Assembly (NCBI GenBank): GCA_021414115.1
Contig: JAIOPD010000137.1
Coordinates: forward strand, 1 to 42,645
From: Planctomycetia bacterium
GTDB taxonomy: Bacteria; Planctomycetota; Planctomycetia; Pirellulales; UBA1268
Length of the DNA stretch: 42,645 nt
Reading direction: 5' to 3'
Shown here in pieces: positions 24,589 through 34,500 of the stretch. Numbering within the stretch: the stretch's first letter is position 1; each line of letters begins with the position of its first letter. Made by a program: the position numbers and the translations under genes. The notes under the pieces were generated by a model. It saw nothing but the letters and a program-made list of their open reading frames with translations. It was not told the origin of the DNA and did not search any database.

Positions 24589-25089
24589 TCAGGCCGCGTC
24601 CTGCTCGTCCGAATCCCTTCCGGGGAGGGGTGAGCCGCGTCGTCTGCGGCCCCTCGACGAGCGCGACGTCGTGCTCTCCAGCGCGGTCTGCCAGCACTCC
24701 GCTGCTTCGACGATGCGGTCGACCATCGAGAGCAGTTGGAGTCGCGTGAGCTCGCCATCCTCGACGACGTTTTCCACGGTCATCCGCAGATTCTCGAAAT
24801 CCTCCGCATACTCGACCGAGACGAGCGGCGTGTCGGCTGCCAGCCGGCACAGGTCGAGGCAGGTCAGGGCCGCGTTCAGACCGGGCGTGAACGCCCGCTC
24901 GATCGAGACACGGCAGCGATGGCCGTCGTCCGGGGTCTCGATGCGGACCAGCGCAAGCTTCTCGCCCCGCAGATTGCGGTAGCGCTTCGTGACGAACGCG
25001 AGGCGAATCGCCCCCTCGGCTTGGTCGACGTGATGCCGCACTCCATCACCGGAGAGAATCGCCGCGCATTTCGAAACACTCGTGGACAT
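24589..25089 (-). CDS. YbjN-like (type III chaperone-fold) protein of unknown function
   Basis: ATG 25089 follows GGGAGG closely and gives 166 residues; an upstream 20-residue extension has no support. The protein looks like the YbjN/Tir-chaperone-like fold: a beta-rich region (IRLAFVTKRYRNLRGEKLAL, VRIETPDDGHRCRVSIERAF) and a terminal helix (LQLLSMVDRIVEAAECWQTA). A basic, Arg/Ser-rich tail follows. Homology is judged by pattern only. It is preceded (on the minus strand) by three evenly spaced direct repeats that may regulate it. Confidence 0.55.
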   Translation of the reverse strand: MSTSVSKCAAILSGDGVRHHVDQAEGAIRLAFVTKRYRNLRGEKLALVRIETPDDGHRCRVSIERAFTPGLNAALTCLDLCRLAADTPLVSVEYAEDFENLRMTVENVVEDGELTRLQLLSMVDRIVEAAECWQTALESTTSRSSRGRRRRGSPLPGRDSDEQDAA

Positions 25090-25230
25090 GTCGCCCTCCC
25101 TTGCGTGTGAAAAGTGGGAATCCCTTCCCACCCAGGAACAGGGTAGCACACCCCCCCCATAGAACGATACGCCTAATCGATCATGTCATGCGCGCGGAAA
25201 GCGACAGGGCGATGATGTGATGCGAGTGCT

Positions 25231-25307
25231 GACCAACCGTGCGCGATGTCGCACGGCATCAAGACCAACCGTGCGCGACGTCGTGATGTGTGCAGACCAA
25301 CCGTGCG
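25231..25307. promoter_or_regulatory. three 13-bp direct repeats with exact 32-bp period
   Basis: GACCAACCGTGCG occurs at 25231-25243, 25263-25275 and 25295-25307; the first two copies extend to CGA(T/C)GTCG. A relaxed fourth copy (GACGACCGTGCG, about 25324) lies in the end of purU. The array is in the gap between purU and the YbjN-like gene, 142-218 bp upstream of the latter. A 32-bp period is close to three helical turns, placing copies on one face of the DNA. Confidence 0.7.
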
Positions 25308-25314
25308 TTGATCA

Positions 25315-26168
<854 letters not shown>

Positions 26169-26172
<4 letters not shown>

Positions 26173-28649
26173 CCCCAGGCCCCGCTTTCGGCCGACCCGC
26201 CGCTCGACCGCGCGGGCACCCAGGCGAGCACGACCTCGTCGACGGCGATGTCGGTCTTCTTGGCCGGCACGTCGATCGATTCCAGCGCGAGCGACTCCGG
26301 GCCGGATTCGAGCCGAATGCGGTCGAGTTCCTCCTCGATCTCCTGCTCCAGAGCCACTCTTTTCTCCTCGAGCGTCGAGAGGCTTTCCTCGGCATGGGCG
26401 ACGTCGGCCTGCTGCCGGGCGGCGCGGCTGGCCGATCGCATCGAGGTGGCCGCCCGGCCGATCGTGGTGGCGCTGGCCTTCTTGCGGCCGAGCAGGGCGC
26501 CGAGCACGGCCGTGCCGATGGAGACATACGTCTGCAGCGACTGGTTCTTGGCCTCGGCCTTCTCCCGCTCCACCTTCTGGCGGGCCCGATCGATTTTGTC
26601 GGCGAGGGTCGCGAGTTTGGCCGCCTGTTTGTCGCGGACCTTGTCGATCTGGTCGTCACGCCACTCCTTCACGCGGTGGGCGATCCGCACCCGAAAGTCG
26701 CCCTCCGACTCGCCCGGTCGCGACACGGCCCCGATCGCCGGGGCGGACCAGGCGGAGAGTTTCGACGTGCGGCCGAGATGGCTTTTCAGCGAGGCTGCGA
26801 GCGTCGCGTAGCCCCGCGGCCCGGAGAGCGCCGCCGGTAGCGGTGCGAACGACCCGGTTCGTGGCGCCGGTTCGAGATGCGGCGTTTCCGTGAACTGCTC
26901 GGCCGCCTCCCAGGCCGATTCGCCGAGCGAATCGCCCGCCGGCGCCAGACAGACGACCTCGCGATCGACTTCGATACCGGCTGTCGGTTTGGAATAGCGG
27001 ACGCGGGCCCTGCCGAGAATCGCGGGCTCATAGCGGATCGTCGCCTCGATCGGCACGAGTCCCTCCGGCGCGAGAAAGACCTCCCGCACTCCCGGCGGCA
27101 GGATGGGCCGCGGGCCACCGCGTGGCCACCCGGGGGTCGATGTGGCTGTGTCTGTCGACGCGTTCACCGCGGCCGGACCGGCCACCGCGGCCTGAGCCGT
27201 TAGCCGCCGGATTTCGTCGCGCAGCAACGGGCCGCGGAGATACGCCATCGTCCAGCGGCTCTGGAAGAGCGTCTCCTCGTCGCCGTGCACGCTGTGCATG
27301 AGGAAGCGACGCTGCTCGAGCCCCGAGAGGATCGCATCGAGTCGACCGCGGTCGAACGAGCCGCCGGTGGCCTGGGCCGCGCCTTCGAGGCCGTCGAGAA
27401 CGCGGGCCTTGTCCCGCGCCGTCTGCAGCCTGCCGAGAAACCAGAGGCCGGCGTTGGAGAGGCCCTTGTAGTCGAGGTCGACGGGATTCTGCGTGGCGAG
27501 CACGACGCCGAGGCCATAGGCCCGTGCCTGCTTCATGAGCGTCAGGATCGGAGTCTTGCTCGGCGGGTTCGCCGTCGGCGGCACGTAGCCGAAGACCTCG
27601 TCCATCAGGAACAGCGCCTTGAGCGACGACGTGCCCCCCTGCCCTCGCATCCACGACACCGTCGCCCCCGCGAGCAGCGTCACAAACGCCATCCGCTGGG
27701 CGTCGGCGAGATGGGCGATCGACACGACCGCGACTCGGGGCCGGCCCTCGGCGGTCCAGAGCAGACGGCCGATGTCGAGCGGTTCGCCGTCGAGCCAGGC
27801 CTCGAAGCCGGGCGCCGCCGCGATCGTGTTGAGCCGGCTGGCGAGCTGAAACCGCTCTCCGGCCGGAAAGAAGTTTTCCAGATCGAGAAAGCCCACCCGC
27901 TCGATCGGCGGCGCGGGGATCGCCCGTACCAGCGTGCCGAAGTCGACCTTCTGGCCGCTCTTCCACAGGGCATCGAGGATCGTGGAGAGCAGCACGTGCT
28001 CCCGGCTGCGGCCCGGCTCGCCGTCGATGCCGACCAGCGCGAGGACGGCCGAGACGACCGACTCGATCCGTTCACGGCGGGCCTCGGGGTCGTCGAGGAT
28101 CGCGGCGGAGGGAGCGTCGATGCTGCCGAGCATCGAGAGCGGTCGGCCGGTACGGCTGCCAGGCGTGTAGACGACCATCTCGGCAGCCTCGTGCAGGCGG
28201 CGGATCCGGTCGCCCGACTGGCCGCTGGCCGCGAGACCGTCGGCCCACTTCTGCGCTGTCCGCTCGGCCAGTTCCTCGAGCGTGATCCCGTCGCGCTTTG
28301 CCGCCTCGGGTTCGAGCCACGGGAGGAAGTCCGCCGGGGCGAGATTCGGAAACGAGAGCAGGACGTTGGCCAGGTCGCCCTTGGGGTCGATGACGAGCGT
28401 CGGAATGCCGTCGAGCGCCGCCTCCTCGATCAGCCCGATCAGCAAGCCCGTCTTGCCGCTGCCCGTCATGCCCACGCAGACGGCATGGGTGGTGAGCCGT
28501 TTGGCGTCGATGAGCAGCGGCTCGCCCGTCGTCTTGCCACTGGCACCGTCGATTTTCTGGCCGAGGTAGAAGACCCCGAGGCCCTCGATGGCCGCCGGGA
28601 TCGCATCCTTGGGCGTGCTCCGCGTCGGCCGCTTCTTTTCGGTCGCCAT
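26169..28649 (-). CDS. HerA/FtsK-like ATPase (helicase HerA central-domain family)
   Basis: From ATG 28649 (GGAGA upstream) the product is 826 residues; a longer in-frame N-terminus is not supported. It has Walker A CVGMTGSGKTGLLIGL (58-73), the HerA-type LVIDPKGDLANVL (85-97) and a Walker B-like segment KALFLMDEVFGY. It also has LATQNPVDLDYKGLSNAGLW (a sensor/arginine-finger region of the HerA/DUF87 clade). The C-terminal third holds a coiled coil (about residues 690-790) around a hydrophobic stretch (TYVSIGTAVLGALLG), suggesting oligomerisation or membrane contact. HerA ATPases translocate DNA with NurA nucleases, but no NurA neighbour is seen. The role is unknown. Confidence 0.82.
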
Positions 28650-28887
28650 CGCTGATTCTCCGCCGGTCGTCGGGGTCACTCGATTGCCACGATTCAACGT
28701 CACCACGCGGAATCGTGCAACCCGGCGCCGCCACGGCCCGCTCGGACAAACCAGCGGCGTAAATCGCCGGCGGGCGGGGATCGTCACGCTGAATCCCCGG
28801 CCCGCCGACGAAGCGATGGGCCGAACGCCTTCGGCCACCGACTGGGGCGGAAACTGACCGTCGCGGAAAAAGGAAAAGAACGCGACT

Positions 28888-29274
28888 TCAGCGTTTTTTG
28901 CGGTCCCGACACTGCGGAGCGGCGGCCAGTGTGATCACGATTACTTCTTCTCCGGTGACCGGGCTGATGTCGTGGTGCAGGTTGACCGGCGACGCCCCGG
29001 CCGCCTCGCGAACGAGCGATTCCAGCACCGTCCGTCCGGCGGTCACGAGCCGGCTGCGGAGCTGTTTCAAAAGGTCCGCCCCGGTTTCGCCGCCGGTACC
29101 GCGGCCCTCCAGCAGCCGCTGCTCCGCGGCGGTGAGCACGCCGTCCATGTGAACGAAGAGCCGGTTGTCGACGAGGTGGGCGTGGACGTTGCGCGGCCCG
29201 CGGCCCATGAACTCCTGCTGGAACCGCGACACCGCGTCGCAGACAGCGGCTTCGATCTCGCCTTGCGACTTCAT
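28888..29274 (-). CDS. DUF2294 (MpsC-like) protein 1
   Basis: ATG 29274 follows GGAG. The 128-residue product is nearly collinear with the third copy of this locus: both begin MKSQGEIEAAVCD, have QQEF(M/L)GRGPR and end with HHDIS...TGEEVIV. This is the DUF2294 pattern (PF10057, named after MpsC of the MpsABC Na+/bicarbonate-type membrane-potential system in staphylococci). The role of stand-alone copies is unknown. It is divergent from the other two DUF2294 genes. The 238-bp gap to the HerA-like gene on its far side contains only a short GTCGCG/CGCGAC inverted repeat near the stop codon. Confidence 0.8.
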   Translation of the reverse strand: MKSQGEIEAAVCDAVSRFQQEFMGRGPRNVHAHLVDNRLFVHMDGVLTAAEQRLLEGRGTGGETGADLLKQLRSRLVTAGRTVLESLVREAAGASPVNLHHDISPVTGEEVIVITLAAAPQCRDRKKR

Positions 29275-29475
29275 GATGACGCTCCAGAGCGGATACCCCC
29301 CCGAGAGGGGGTCGGTCGTAGAGATAAGGTTTCGGATCGTGCCGTGACCGAACATGAATCGAAATCGCACCGTCGCTGATGGATGCGCTCGCGACGGCGC
29401 CGGGCCAGATCTGCGCAGACATGGCCTCCGCGTGGGTCCGCCGCGCATCGCGCGGCGTGAGTTGCGCTCGCAGAC

Positions 29476-29540
29476 GAAGTGTCGGCGCAGATTTTTTGGT
29501 GTTCTTCCCGCTTCTGGAAGTGTCGGGCGGAAAAATCTGC
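29476..29540. promoter_or_regulatory. divergent regulatory region: direct and inverted repeats
   Basis: GAAGTGTCGG occurs at 29476-29485 and 29517-29526 (41-bp period). GCAGATTTTT (29487-29496) and AAAAATCTGC (29531-29540) form an exact 10-bp inverted repeat. Both pairs lie just upstream of the -35 of the rightward promoter, in the space between the divergent DUF2294 genes, so they are good operator candidates. The rest of 29275-29475 shows nothing I recognise beyond a C-run/G-run hairpin near 29297. Confidence 0.55.
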
Positions 29541-29568
29541 TTGCGTTGCCCAGACCCCCAAATATAAT
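29541..29568 (+). promoter_or_regulatory. sigma-70-type promoter with perfect TATAAT
   Basis: TTGCGT (29541-29546), a 16-bp spacer and TATAAT (29563-29568) form a strong housekeeping-type promoter in a GC-rich genome where TATAAT is rare by chance. Transcription would begin near 29575 and read into the structured leader. Confidence 0.7.
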
Positions 29569-29574
29569 CCCAGG

Positions 29575-29743
29575 CGTTCCGATGACGGGAACGGTGGAAA
29601 CACCGCTCGCGGCCGAGGAAAAGAGCAACAGATCGATCGGAAGACGGGACGAGGGGCAGTCCGGCACCAGCCGGAAGGTCCGTCGCAGCGTAAGCCGGCG
29701 AGAGAGAAAGCCTTCGGGCGTTCTTTCCCGCCGGCTTTTTTTG
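29575..29743 (+). ncRNA. structured GGA-rich leader RNA / sRNA candidate ahead of the DUF2294-csrA operon
   Basis: About 170 nt between the promoter and a strong terminator can fold into consecutive hairpins: CGTTCC/GGAACG (29575-29593), GGTG-GAAA-CACC (29593-29604, competing for one base), GCTC/GAGC (29605-29626, with GAGGA in the loop), and CCGGC-ACCA-GCCGG (29661-29674) inside an outer GACGGG/TCCGTC stem (29643-29684). Six GGA motifs occur, at about 29588, 29596, 29617, 29639, 29648 and 29673. No coding frame stands out. Because csrA is the second gene downstream, a CsrA-binding decoy or an attenuator is the simplest reading; I match it to no known riboswitch class. Confidence 0.55.
29692..29743 (+). 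terminator. strong intrinsic terminator upstream of the DUF2294-csrA operon
   Basis: AAGCCGGCG (29692-29700) pairs with CGCCGGCTT (29729-29737), extended inward by AGAAAG/TTCTTT around a TTCG loop and followed by a run of seven T. It lies 38-90 nt before the next start codon, a position suited to conditional readthrough. Confidence 0.9.
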
Positions 29744-29780
29744 TTTCCATCCGGCACCTTCAGGCACAGACACCGCCACG

Positions 29781-30242
29781 ATGAAAACGATCTCGTCGGA
29801 ACGACTCGCTCGCACGGTGGCCCACGTTGCCGCCAGTTTCGAACACGTGCTCCTGGGCCGCTCGCCGACGAGCGTCAGCGTGGTGGCGGAGGACGACTGG
29901 ATGGTCGTGCATCTGCACGAACCATTTTCGCCCACGGAGCGGCGGCTCGCCGGCGACGCGGAGGGCGCGCGGAAAGTTCGCGAGTTTCACCGCTATCTCT
30001 TCGACACCACGCTCGATTCGCTGCTGCGGCAGATCCGTCAGCGCACGGGCGTGGACCTTCGCGGCGCCATCGCGCATGTCGACACGCAGACCGGCAGCGT
30101 GCTCAAGACGCTGACGACCCGGCCGGCAGTCGACCTTTTTCTGCTGGGGCCGGGGCTGCCGGCCCTGGGTGTGCCGGTGAATGCCCACCTGCAGGCCAAT
30201 GCATCGATCATGGCGGGCGGCAATGGAGCCGTTCGCGGCTGA
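29781..30242 (+). CDS. DUF2294 (MpsC-like) protein 2, divergent
   Basis: The 153-residue product shares the DUF2294 outline but is more divergent than its neighbours. It begins SERLARTVAHVAASFEHVLL, then GRSPTSVSVV (in place of GRGPRxVHAH), FSPTERRLAGD and a long helix with RQIRQRTGVDLRGAIAHVDT. The usual TGEEVIV end is replaced by TGSVLKTLTTRPAVDLFLLG and a tail of about 20 residues. No clear Shine-Dalgarno precedes ATG 29781, which fits control through the leader. csrA follows after 46 nt. Confidence 0.7.
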   Translation: MKTISSERLARTVAHVAASFEHVLLGRSPTSVSVVAEDDWMVVHLHEPFSPTERRLAGDAEGARKVREFHRYLFDTTLDSLLRQIRQRTGVDLRGAIAHVDTQTGSVLKTLTTRPAVDLFLLGPGLPALGVPVNAHLQANASIMAGGNGAVRG

Positions 30243-30288
30243 GTGGATTCTACGAGGAGGGACCCGCAACACATGAGGAAGGTGAACC

Positions 30289-30573
30289 ATGTTGGTGCTG
30301 ACAAGAAAAAACCGTGAGAGCGTCGTCATCGGCCGGACCGACGAGATGCAGATCGTGCTCGAGATCACGGTCTTGGAGATCGAGGGAGGACGCGTGCGGC
30401 TCGGCTTCGAGGCCGATACTCGCATGCCGATCCACCGTCGCGAGGTGTGGGACCGCATCTGCAACGGCAATGGCGACGGAAATGGACACACCAACGGCAA
30501 GAGCACGGCGAGCGATCAGCCGCTCGCCACGGTGATGTCGAACGTGGGGGCTCGCCGCCAGGTGGGCGGCTGA
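30289..30573 (+). CDS. csrA: CsrA-like carbon storage regulator with C-terminal extension
   Basis: Residues 1-58 are typical CsrA: MLVLTRKNRESVVIG, then a beta-rich core and the conserved RVRLGFEAD...PIHRREV end; RNA-contact positions in LTRK and IHRREV are kept. CsrA dimers bind GGA motifs to block or stabilise mRNAs. The protein is 94 residues rather than about 60-70, with an extra tail that starts with an Asn-Gly-rich run (NGNGDGNGHTNG). The leader just before it holds GAGGAGGGA and ATGAGGAAGG around the ribosome-binding site, so autoregulation is plausible. It is followed after 2 nt by the third DUF2294 gene. Confidence 0.9.
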   Translation: MLVLTRKNRESVVIGRTDEMQIVLEITVLEIEGGRVRLGFEADTRMPIHRREVWDRICNGNGDGNGHTNGKSTASDQPLATVMSNVGARRQVGG

Positions 30574-30575
30574 CC

Positions 30576-31058
30576 ATGAAGTCCCAGGGAGAAATCGAGG
30601 CGGCAGTCTGCGACGGCATCTCGCGGTTTCAGCAGGAGTTCCTCGGCCGGGGGCCGCGTGACATCCACGCGCACCTCGTCGGGCCGCTCGTTGTCGTGCG
30701 ACTGCAGGGCGTGCTCACACCCGCCGAGCGGCAGTTGATGGCATCGAGTCCGGTGACGGCGGCCGTTGCCGAGGGGAACGGGAACGGGAATGGGAACGGT
30801 GATGGACAGAGTCATGCCAGTGGGAATGGCAACGGCAATGGTCACGGCGGTGACAATGGCAACGGACGCGCCCTTCTCAAGCAGGTGCGGGCGCACATGG
30901 TGGCCACGGGACGGCCACGGCTGCAGGAGATCGTGGAGACGGCCACGGCCGTGGCCCTGGTGAGCGTGCATCACGACATCTCGACGCTCACCGGCGAAGA
31001 AGTGATCGTGTTCTCGCTCAAGGAGCCACCCGCGTGCCGTGCGAAGCGGAAGCCCTGA
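30576..31058 (+). CDS. DUF2294 (MpsC-like) protein 3 with Asn-Gly repeat insert
   Basis: The 160-residue product starts MKSQGEIEAAVCDGISRFQQ and has EFLGRGPRDIHAHLV, LTPAERQLM, and a C-terminal HHDISTLTGEEVIVFSL, all DUF2294 features. A low-complexity insert of about 35 residues, largely alternating Gly and Asn (GNGNGNGNGDG... and SGNGNGNGHGGDNGNG), lies between the two halves where copy 1 has only a short loop. The insert resembles the tail of the adjacent CsrA-like protein. ATG 30576 is two nt after the csrA stop, so translation is coupled. Confidence 0.82.
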   Translation: MKSQGEIEAAVCDGISRFQQEFLGRGPRDIHAHLVGPLVVVRLQGVLTPAERQLMASSPVTAAVAEGNGNGNGNGDGQSHASGNGNGNGHGGDNGNGRALLKQVRAHMVATGRPRLQEIVETATAVALVSVHHDISTLTGEEVIVFSLKEPPACRAKRKP

Positions 31059-31146
31059 ATGGGGCGACCCGCCCGACACGGACGTCGCTTCGGTACGGGC
31101 TGTGGTAGCATCGCGGAGTCATCCACGACCCGTTCTTCTTTGGCCC

Positions 31147-32331
31147 ATGACCGCCGTCACATCCCCCGCTCCACGCGGCGTCTCCGTGCTGCTCGTCGAC
31201 GACCAGCCGATCATCGGCGAGGCCGTACGACGGATGCTCGCCGGGGAAGAGGGAATCTCCTTCCACTACTGTAAAGACGCCCCGGCGGCCCTGGACAAAG
31301 CCGCAGAGGTGCGGCCTACGGTGATCCTGCAGGACCTCGTGATGCCCGAGATCGACGGGCTCTCGCTCGTGCGGCGCTTCCGGGCCGACGAACGGTTTCG
31401 CGACGTGCCGATCATCGTGCTTTCCACCAAGGAGGAGCCGGCCGTCAAGGCGGAGGCCTTCGCCGTCGGGGCCAACGACTACATCGTGAAACTGCCCGAC
31501 CGGCTCGAACTCCTCGCGCGTGTGCGGTATCACTCGCGGGGTTACGTGGCGCTCCTGGAGCGGAACGAGGCCTTCATGGCCCTCGAGGCGAGCCGCGCGG
31601 TGCTCACCAATGACATCGCCACGGCCGCCAGGTATGTGCGGTCGCTGCTCCCGCCACCGCAGTCGCAGGGCACGATCCAGGCCGACTGGCGGTTTATTCC
31701 ATCGGCAGCGCTCGGGGGCGATGCCTTCGGCTACCACGATCTCGACGCCGACCACTTTGCCGTCTATCTGCTCGACGTCTGCGGCCACGGGGTGGGGGCT
31801 GCCCTGCTCTCGGTCTCGGCGCTCAACGCGATTCGCAGTGAGGCCCTTCCTGCCACCGACTTCCACGATCCCGGGGCGGTGCTTGCGGCGCTCAACAAGG
31901 CCTTTCCGATGGAACGCCAAAACGACATGTTCTTTACGGCATGGTACGGCGTGTTTCACCGCGGGAGCCGCACCCTGCGGTGGGCCGGCGGCGGCCATCC
32001 CCCGGCACTGCTCGTGACCGGCGACGGGGCCACCCCGCGCCGGCTTGATTCCGATGGGCCCCTCATTGGAGCGGTTGATGGGCTGGAGTTTGGGTCGAGC
32101 GAGGTGGTCGTTCCGCGATCCGCACGGCTCTTTGTCTACAGCGACGGCGCCTTCGAAATCATCCGGCCAGACGGTTCGATGTGGGCATTCGACGAGTTTG
32201 TGACCACGCTCGCGGCCGCCCCCCAGGGGCCGGAGAACCCGATGGACGCCCTGGTAACCCATGTCCGGGACCTGTCCGGGCGGGAGGATTTCAACGACGA
32301 CTTCTCGATGATGGCACTCGCCTTCGAGTGA
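31147..32331 (+). CDS. response regulator fused to PP2C/SpoIIE-type serine phosphatase
   Basis: The 394-residue product has an N-terminal receiver domain (VLLVDDQP with Asp18/19, phospho-acceptor Asp63 in LQDLVMPEIDG, Lys115 in YIVKLPD). After a helical linker (about 130-175) comes a PPM/SpoIIE phosphatase domain: LGGDAFGYHDL, LLDVCGHGVGAALLS, GGHPPALLV, YSDGAFE and DDFSMMAL supply the metal-binding aspartates. Such RsbU/HsbR-like outputs dephosphorylate anti-anti-sigma factors; HsbR of Pseudomonas is linked to CsrA/RsmA control through HsbA. The gene lies 88 nt after the DUF2294-csrA genes and may be cotranscribed. No anti-sigma partner is in the window. Confidence 0.92.
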   Translation: MTAVTSPAPRGVSVLLVDDQPIIGEAVRRMLAGEEGISFHYCKDAPAALDKAAEVRPTVILQDLVMPEIDGLSLVRRFRADERFRDVPIIVLSTKEEPAVKAEAFAVGANDYIVKLPDRLELLARVRYHSRGYVALLERNEAFMALEASRAVLTNDIATAARYVRSLLPPPQSQGTIQADWRFIPSAALGGDAFGYHDLDADHFAVYLLDVCGHGVGAALLSVSALNAIRSEALPATDFHDPGAVLAALNKAFPMERQNDMFFTAWYGVFHRGSRTLRWAGGGHPPALLVTGDGATPRRLDSDGPLIGAVDGLEFGSSEVVVPRSARLFVYSDGAFEIIRPDGSMWAFDEFVTTLAAAPQGPENPMDALVTHVRDLSGREDFNDDFSMMALAFE

Positions 32332-32401
32332 TCGCGTTTGTCGCCCTCGGGGGCGGAAAAGTCGGCCAAAAAGCGGCTCTTGGCCGGTGAAAACAGCCGT
32401 C

Positions 32402-32429
32402 TTGCAGGGGCGGATCGAATCCGTACACT
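32402..32429 (+). promoter_or_regulatory. promoter candidate of the tRNA-tuf cluster
   Basis: TTGCAG (32402-32407), a 16-bp spacer and TACACT (32424-32429) precede the first tRNA by 26 bp. The -10 hexamer is the same as the one before tRNA-Pro. Confidence 0.5.
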
Positions 32430-32455
32430 TCAAGGTTTCGCGGTTCCGACCGGCC

Positions 32456-32528
32456 GCTAGCGTAGCTCAATTGGCAGAGCAGCTGATTTGTAATCAGCAG
32501 GTTGCGGGTTCAACTCCCGCCGCTAGCT
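32456..32528 (+). tRNA. tRNA-Thr (anticodon TGT)
   Basis: Acceptor GCTAGCG/CGCTAGC, D arm GCTC...GAGC, anticodon stem GCTGA/TCAGC with loop TTTGTAA, T arm GCGGG-TTCAACT-CCCGC. The discriminator is T. It is the first of four tRNAs in the order seen in the E. coli thrU-tyrU-glyT-thrT-tufB unit. The following 160 bp show nothing else. Confidence 0.96.
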
Positions 32529-32687
32529 CAGCTTGAAGGCGCTTGCGCGGCACAGTCGGTCGAGAGCGGCGGCAAAAGCCGACGATCGCTACGGCGGTGC
32601 TTGTCCGCAGCGGCCGACCGGAACTTGAGTCCTCCAGTGCCCAACACGAGCGCAAAAAACACGAAGAGGAGTCCGCCGTACACCACA

Positions 32688-32770
32688 GGGGAGTTTCCCG
32701 AGCGGTCAAAGGGGTCAGACTGTAAATCTGATGGCTTATGCCTTCGCAGGTTCGAATCCTGCACTCCCCA
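32688..32770 (+). tRNA. tRNA-Tyr (anticodon GTA)
   Basis: A class II tRNA of 83 nt: acceptor GGGGAGT/ACTCCCC, anticodon stem TCAGA/TCTGA with loop CTGTAAA, a long variable arm (GGCTTATGCC), and T arm GCAGG-TTCGAAT-CCTGC. The discriminator is A. Confidence 0.96.
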
Positions 32771-32837
32771 GTCTCGTCCCGTTCGCCGCCTGGCTCTGGC
32801 TCCTGCAGGCGGAGGCACGGGCACCGAGGCTGCAGTC

Positions 32838-32908
32838 GCGGGTGTAGCTCAATGGTAGAGCAATAGCCTTCCAAGCTAAAGACGAGGGTTCGATTCCCTC
32901 TACCCGCT
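32838..32908 (+). tRNA. tRNA-Gly (anticodon TCC)
   Basis: Acceptor GCGGGTG/TACCCGC, D arm GCTC...GAGC, anticodon loop CTTCCAA between TAGC and GCTA, T arm GAGGG-TTCGATT-CCCTC. The top pair of the anticodon stem is an A-A mismatch. The discriminator is T. The 143 bp to the next tRNA show nothing recognised. Confidence 0.94.
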
Positions 32909-33051
32909 TTGGCCCCACCATCCACACTCATTCTTTGATTATCCGCACCCTGTTCTCAATCCACGCCGCACACCACACCGATACACATCCCATCACCACA
33001 ACATCCGATTCCCCGTCCACGATCCATGGCCTCGGCGTTCGCCTTCCATCC

Positions 33052-33127
<76 letters not shown>

Positions 33128-33187
33128 CGTTCGGTCGTACCCCCTAACCAACCCAGTCACCAGAAGAGGACCCTCAAGGGAGAAAGC

Positions 33188-34387
<1,200 letters not shown>

Positions 34388-34401
34388 CCTATGACTTTGA
34401 G

Positions 34402-34449
34402 TCCGGGGTCCCAGCCCCGGAGAGGTGAGTCCGGGGTCTCAGCCCCGGA
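34402..34449. repeat. two tandem CCGGGG hairpins after tuf
   Basis: TCCGGGGTCCCAGCCCCGGA (34402-34421) and TCCGGGGTCTCAGCCCCGGA (34430-34449) are near-identical hairpins with a 28-bp period. They have 7-bp stems counting the terminal T-A and a compensating neutral loop change. Confidence 0.85.
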
Positions 34450-34461
34450 GGTGGAAACAAC

Positions 34462-34497
34462 GAAGCCGGGTTTCGGAGTCATCCGAAGCCCGGCTTC
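34462..34497. terminator. 16-bp hairpin between tuf and tRNA-Trp
   Basis: GAAGCCGGG (34462-34470) pairs with CCCGGCTTC (34489-34497), extended by a wobble pair and TTCGGA/TCCGAA around a GTCA loop. There is no T tract; it may be a processing or attenuation element rather than a terminator, since tRNA-Trp starts four nt later. Confidence 0.55.
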
Positions 34498-34500
34498 CAC

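Noticed and set aside
25231-25307. The three 32-bp-spaced repeats as a small CRISPR array
   Set aside because: Repeats are only 13 bp exact, 'spacers' of 19 bp are too short and partly similar, and no cas genes are present.
29575-29743. Assignment of the leader to a known class such as fluoride, guanidine or cyclic-di-GMP riboswitches
   Set aside because: Key conserved words of those classes are not present in the right arrangement, so only a generic structured-RNA call is made.
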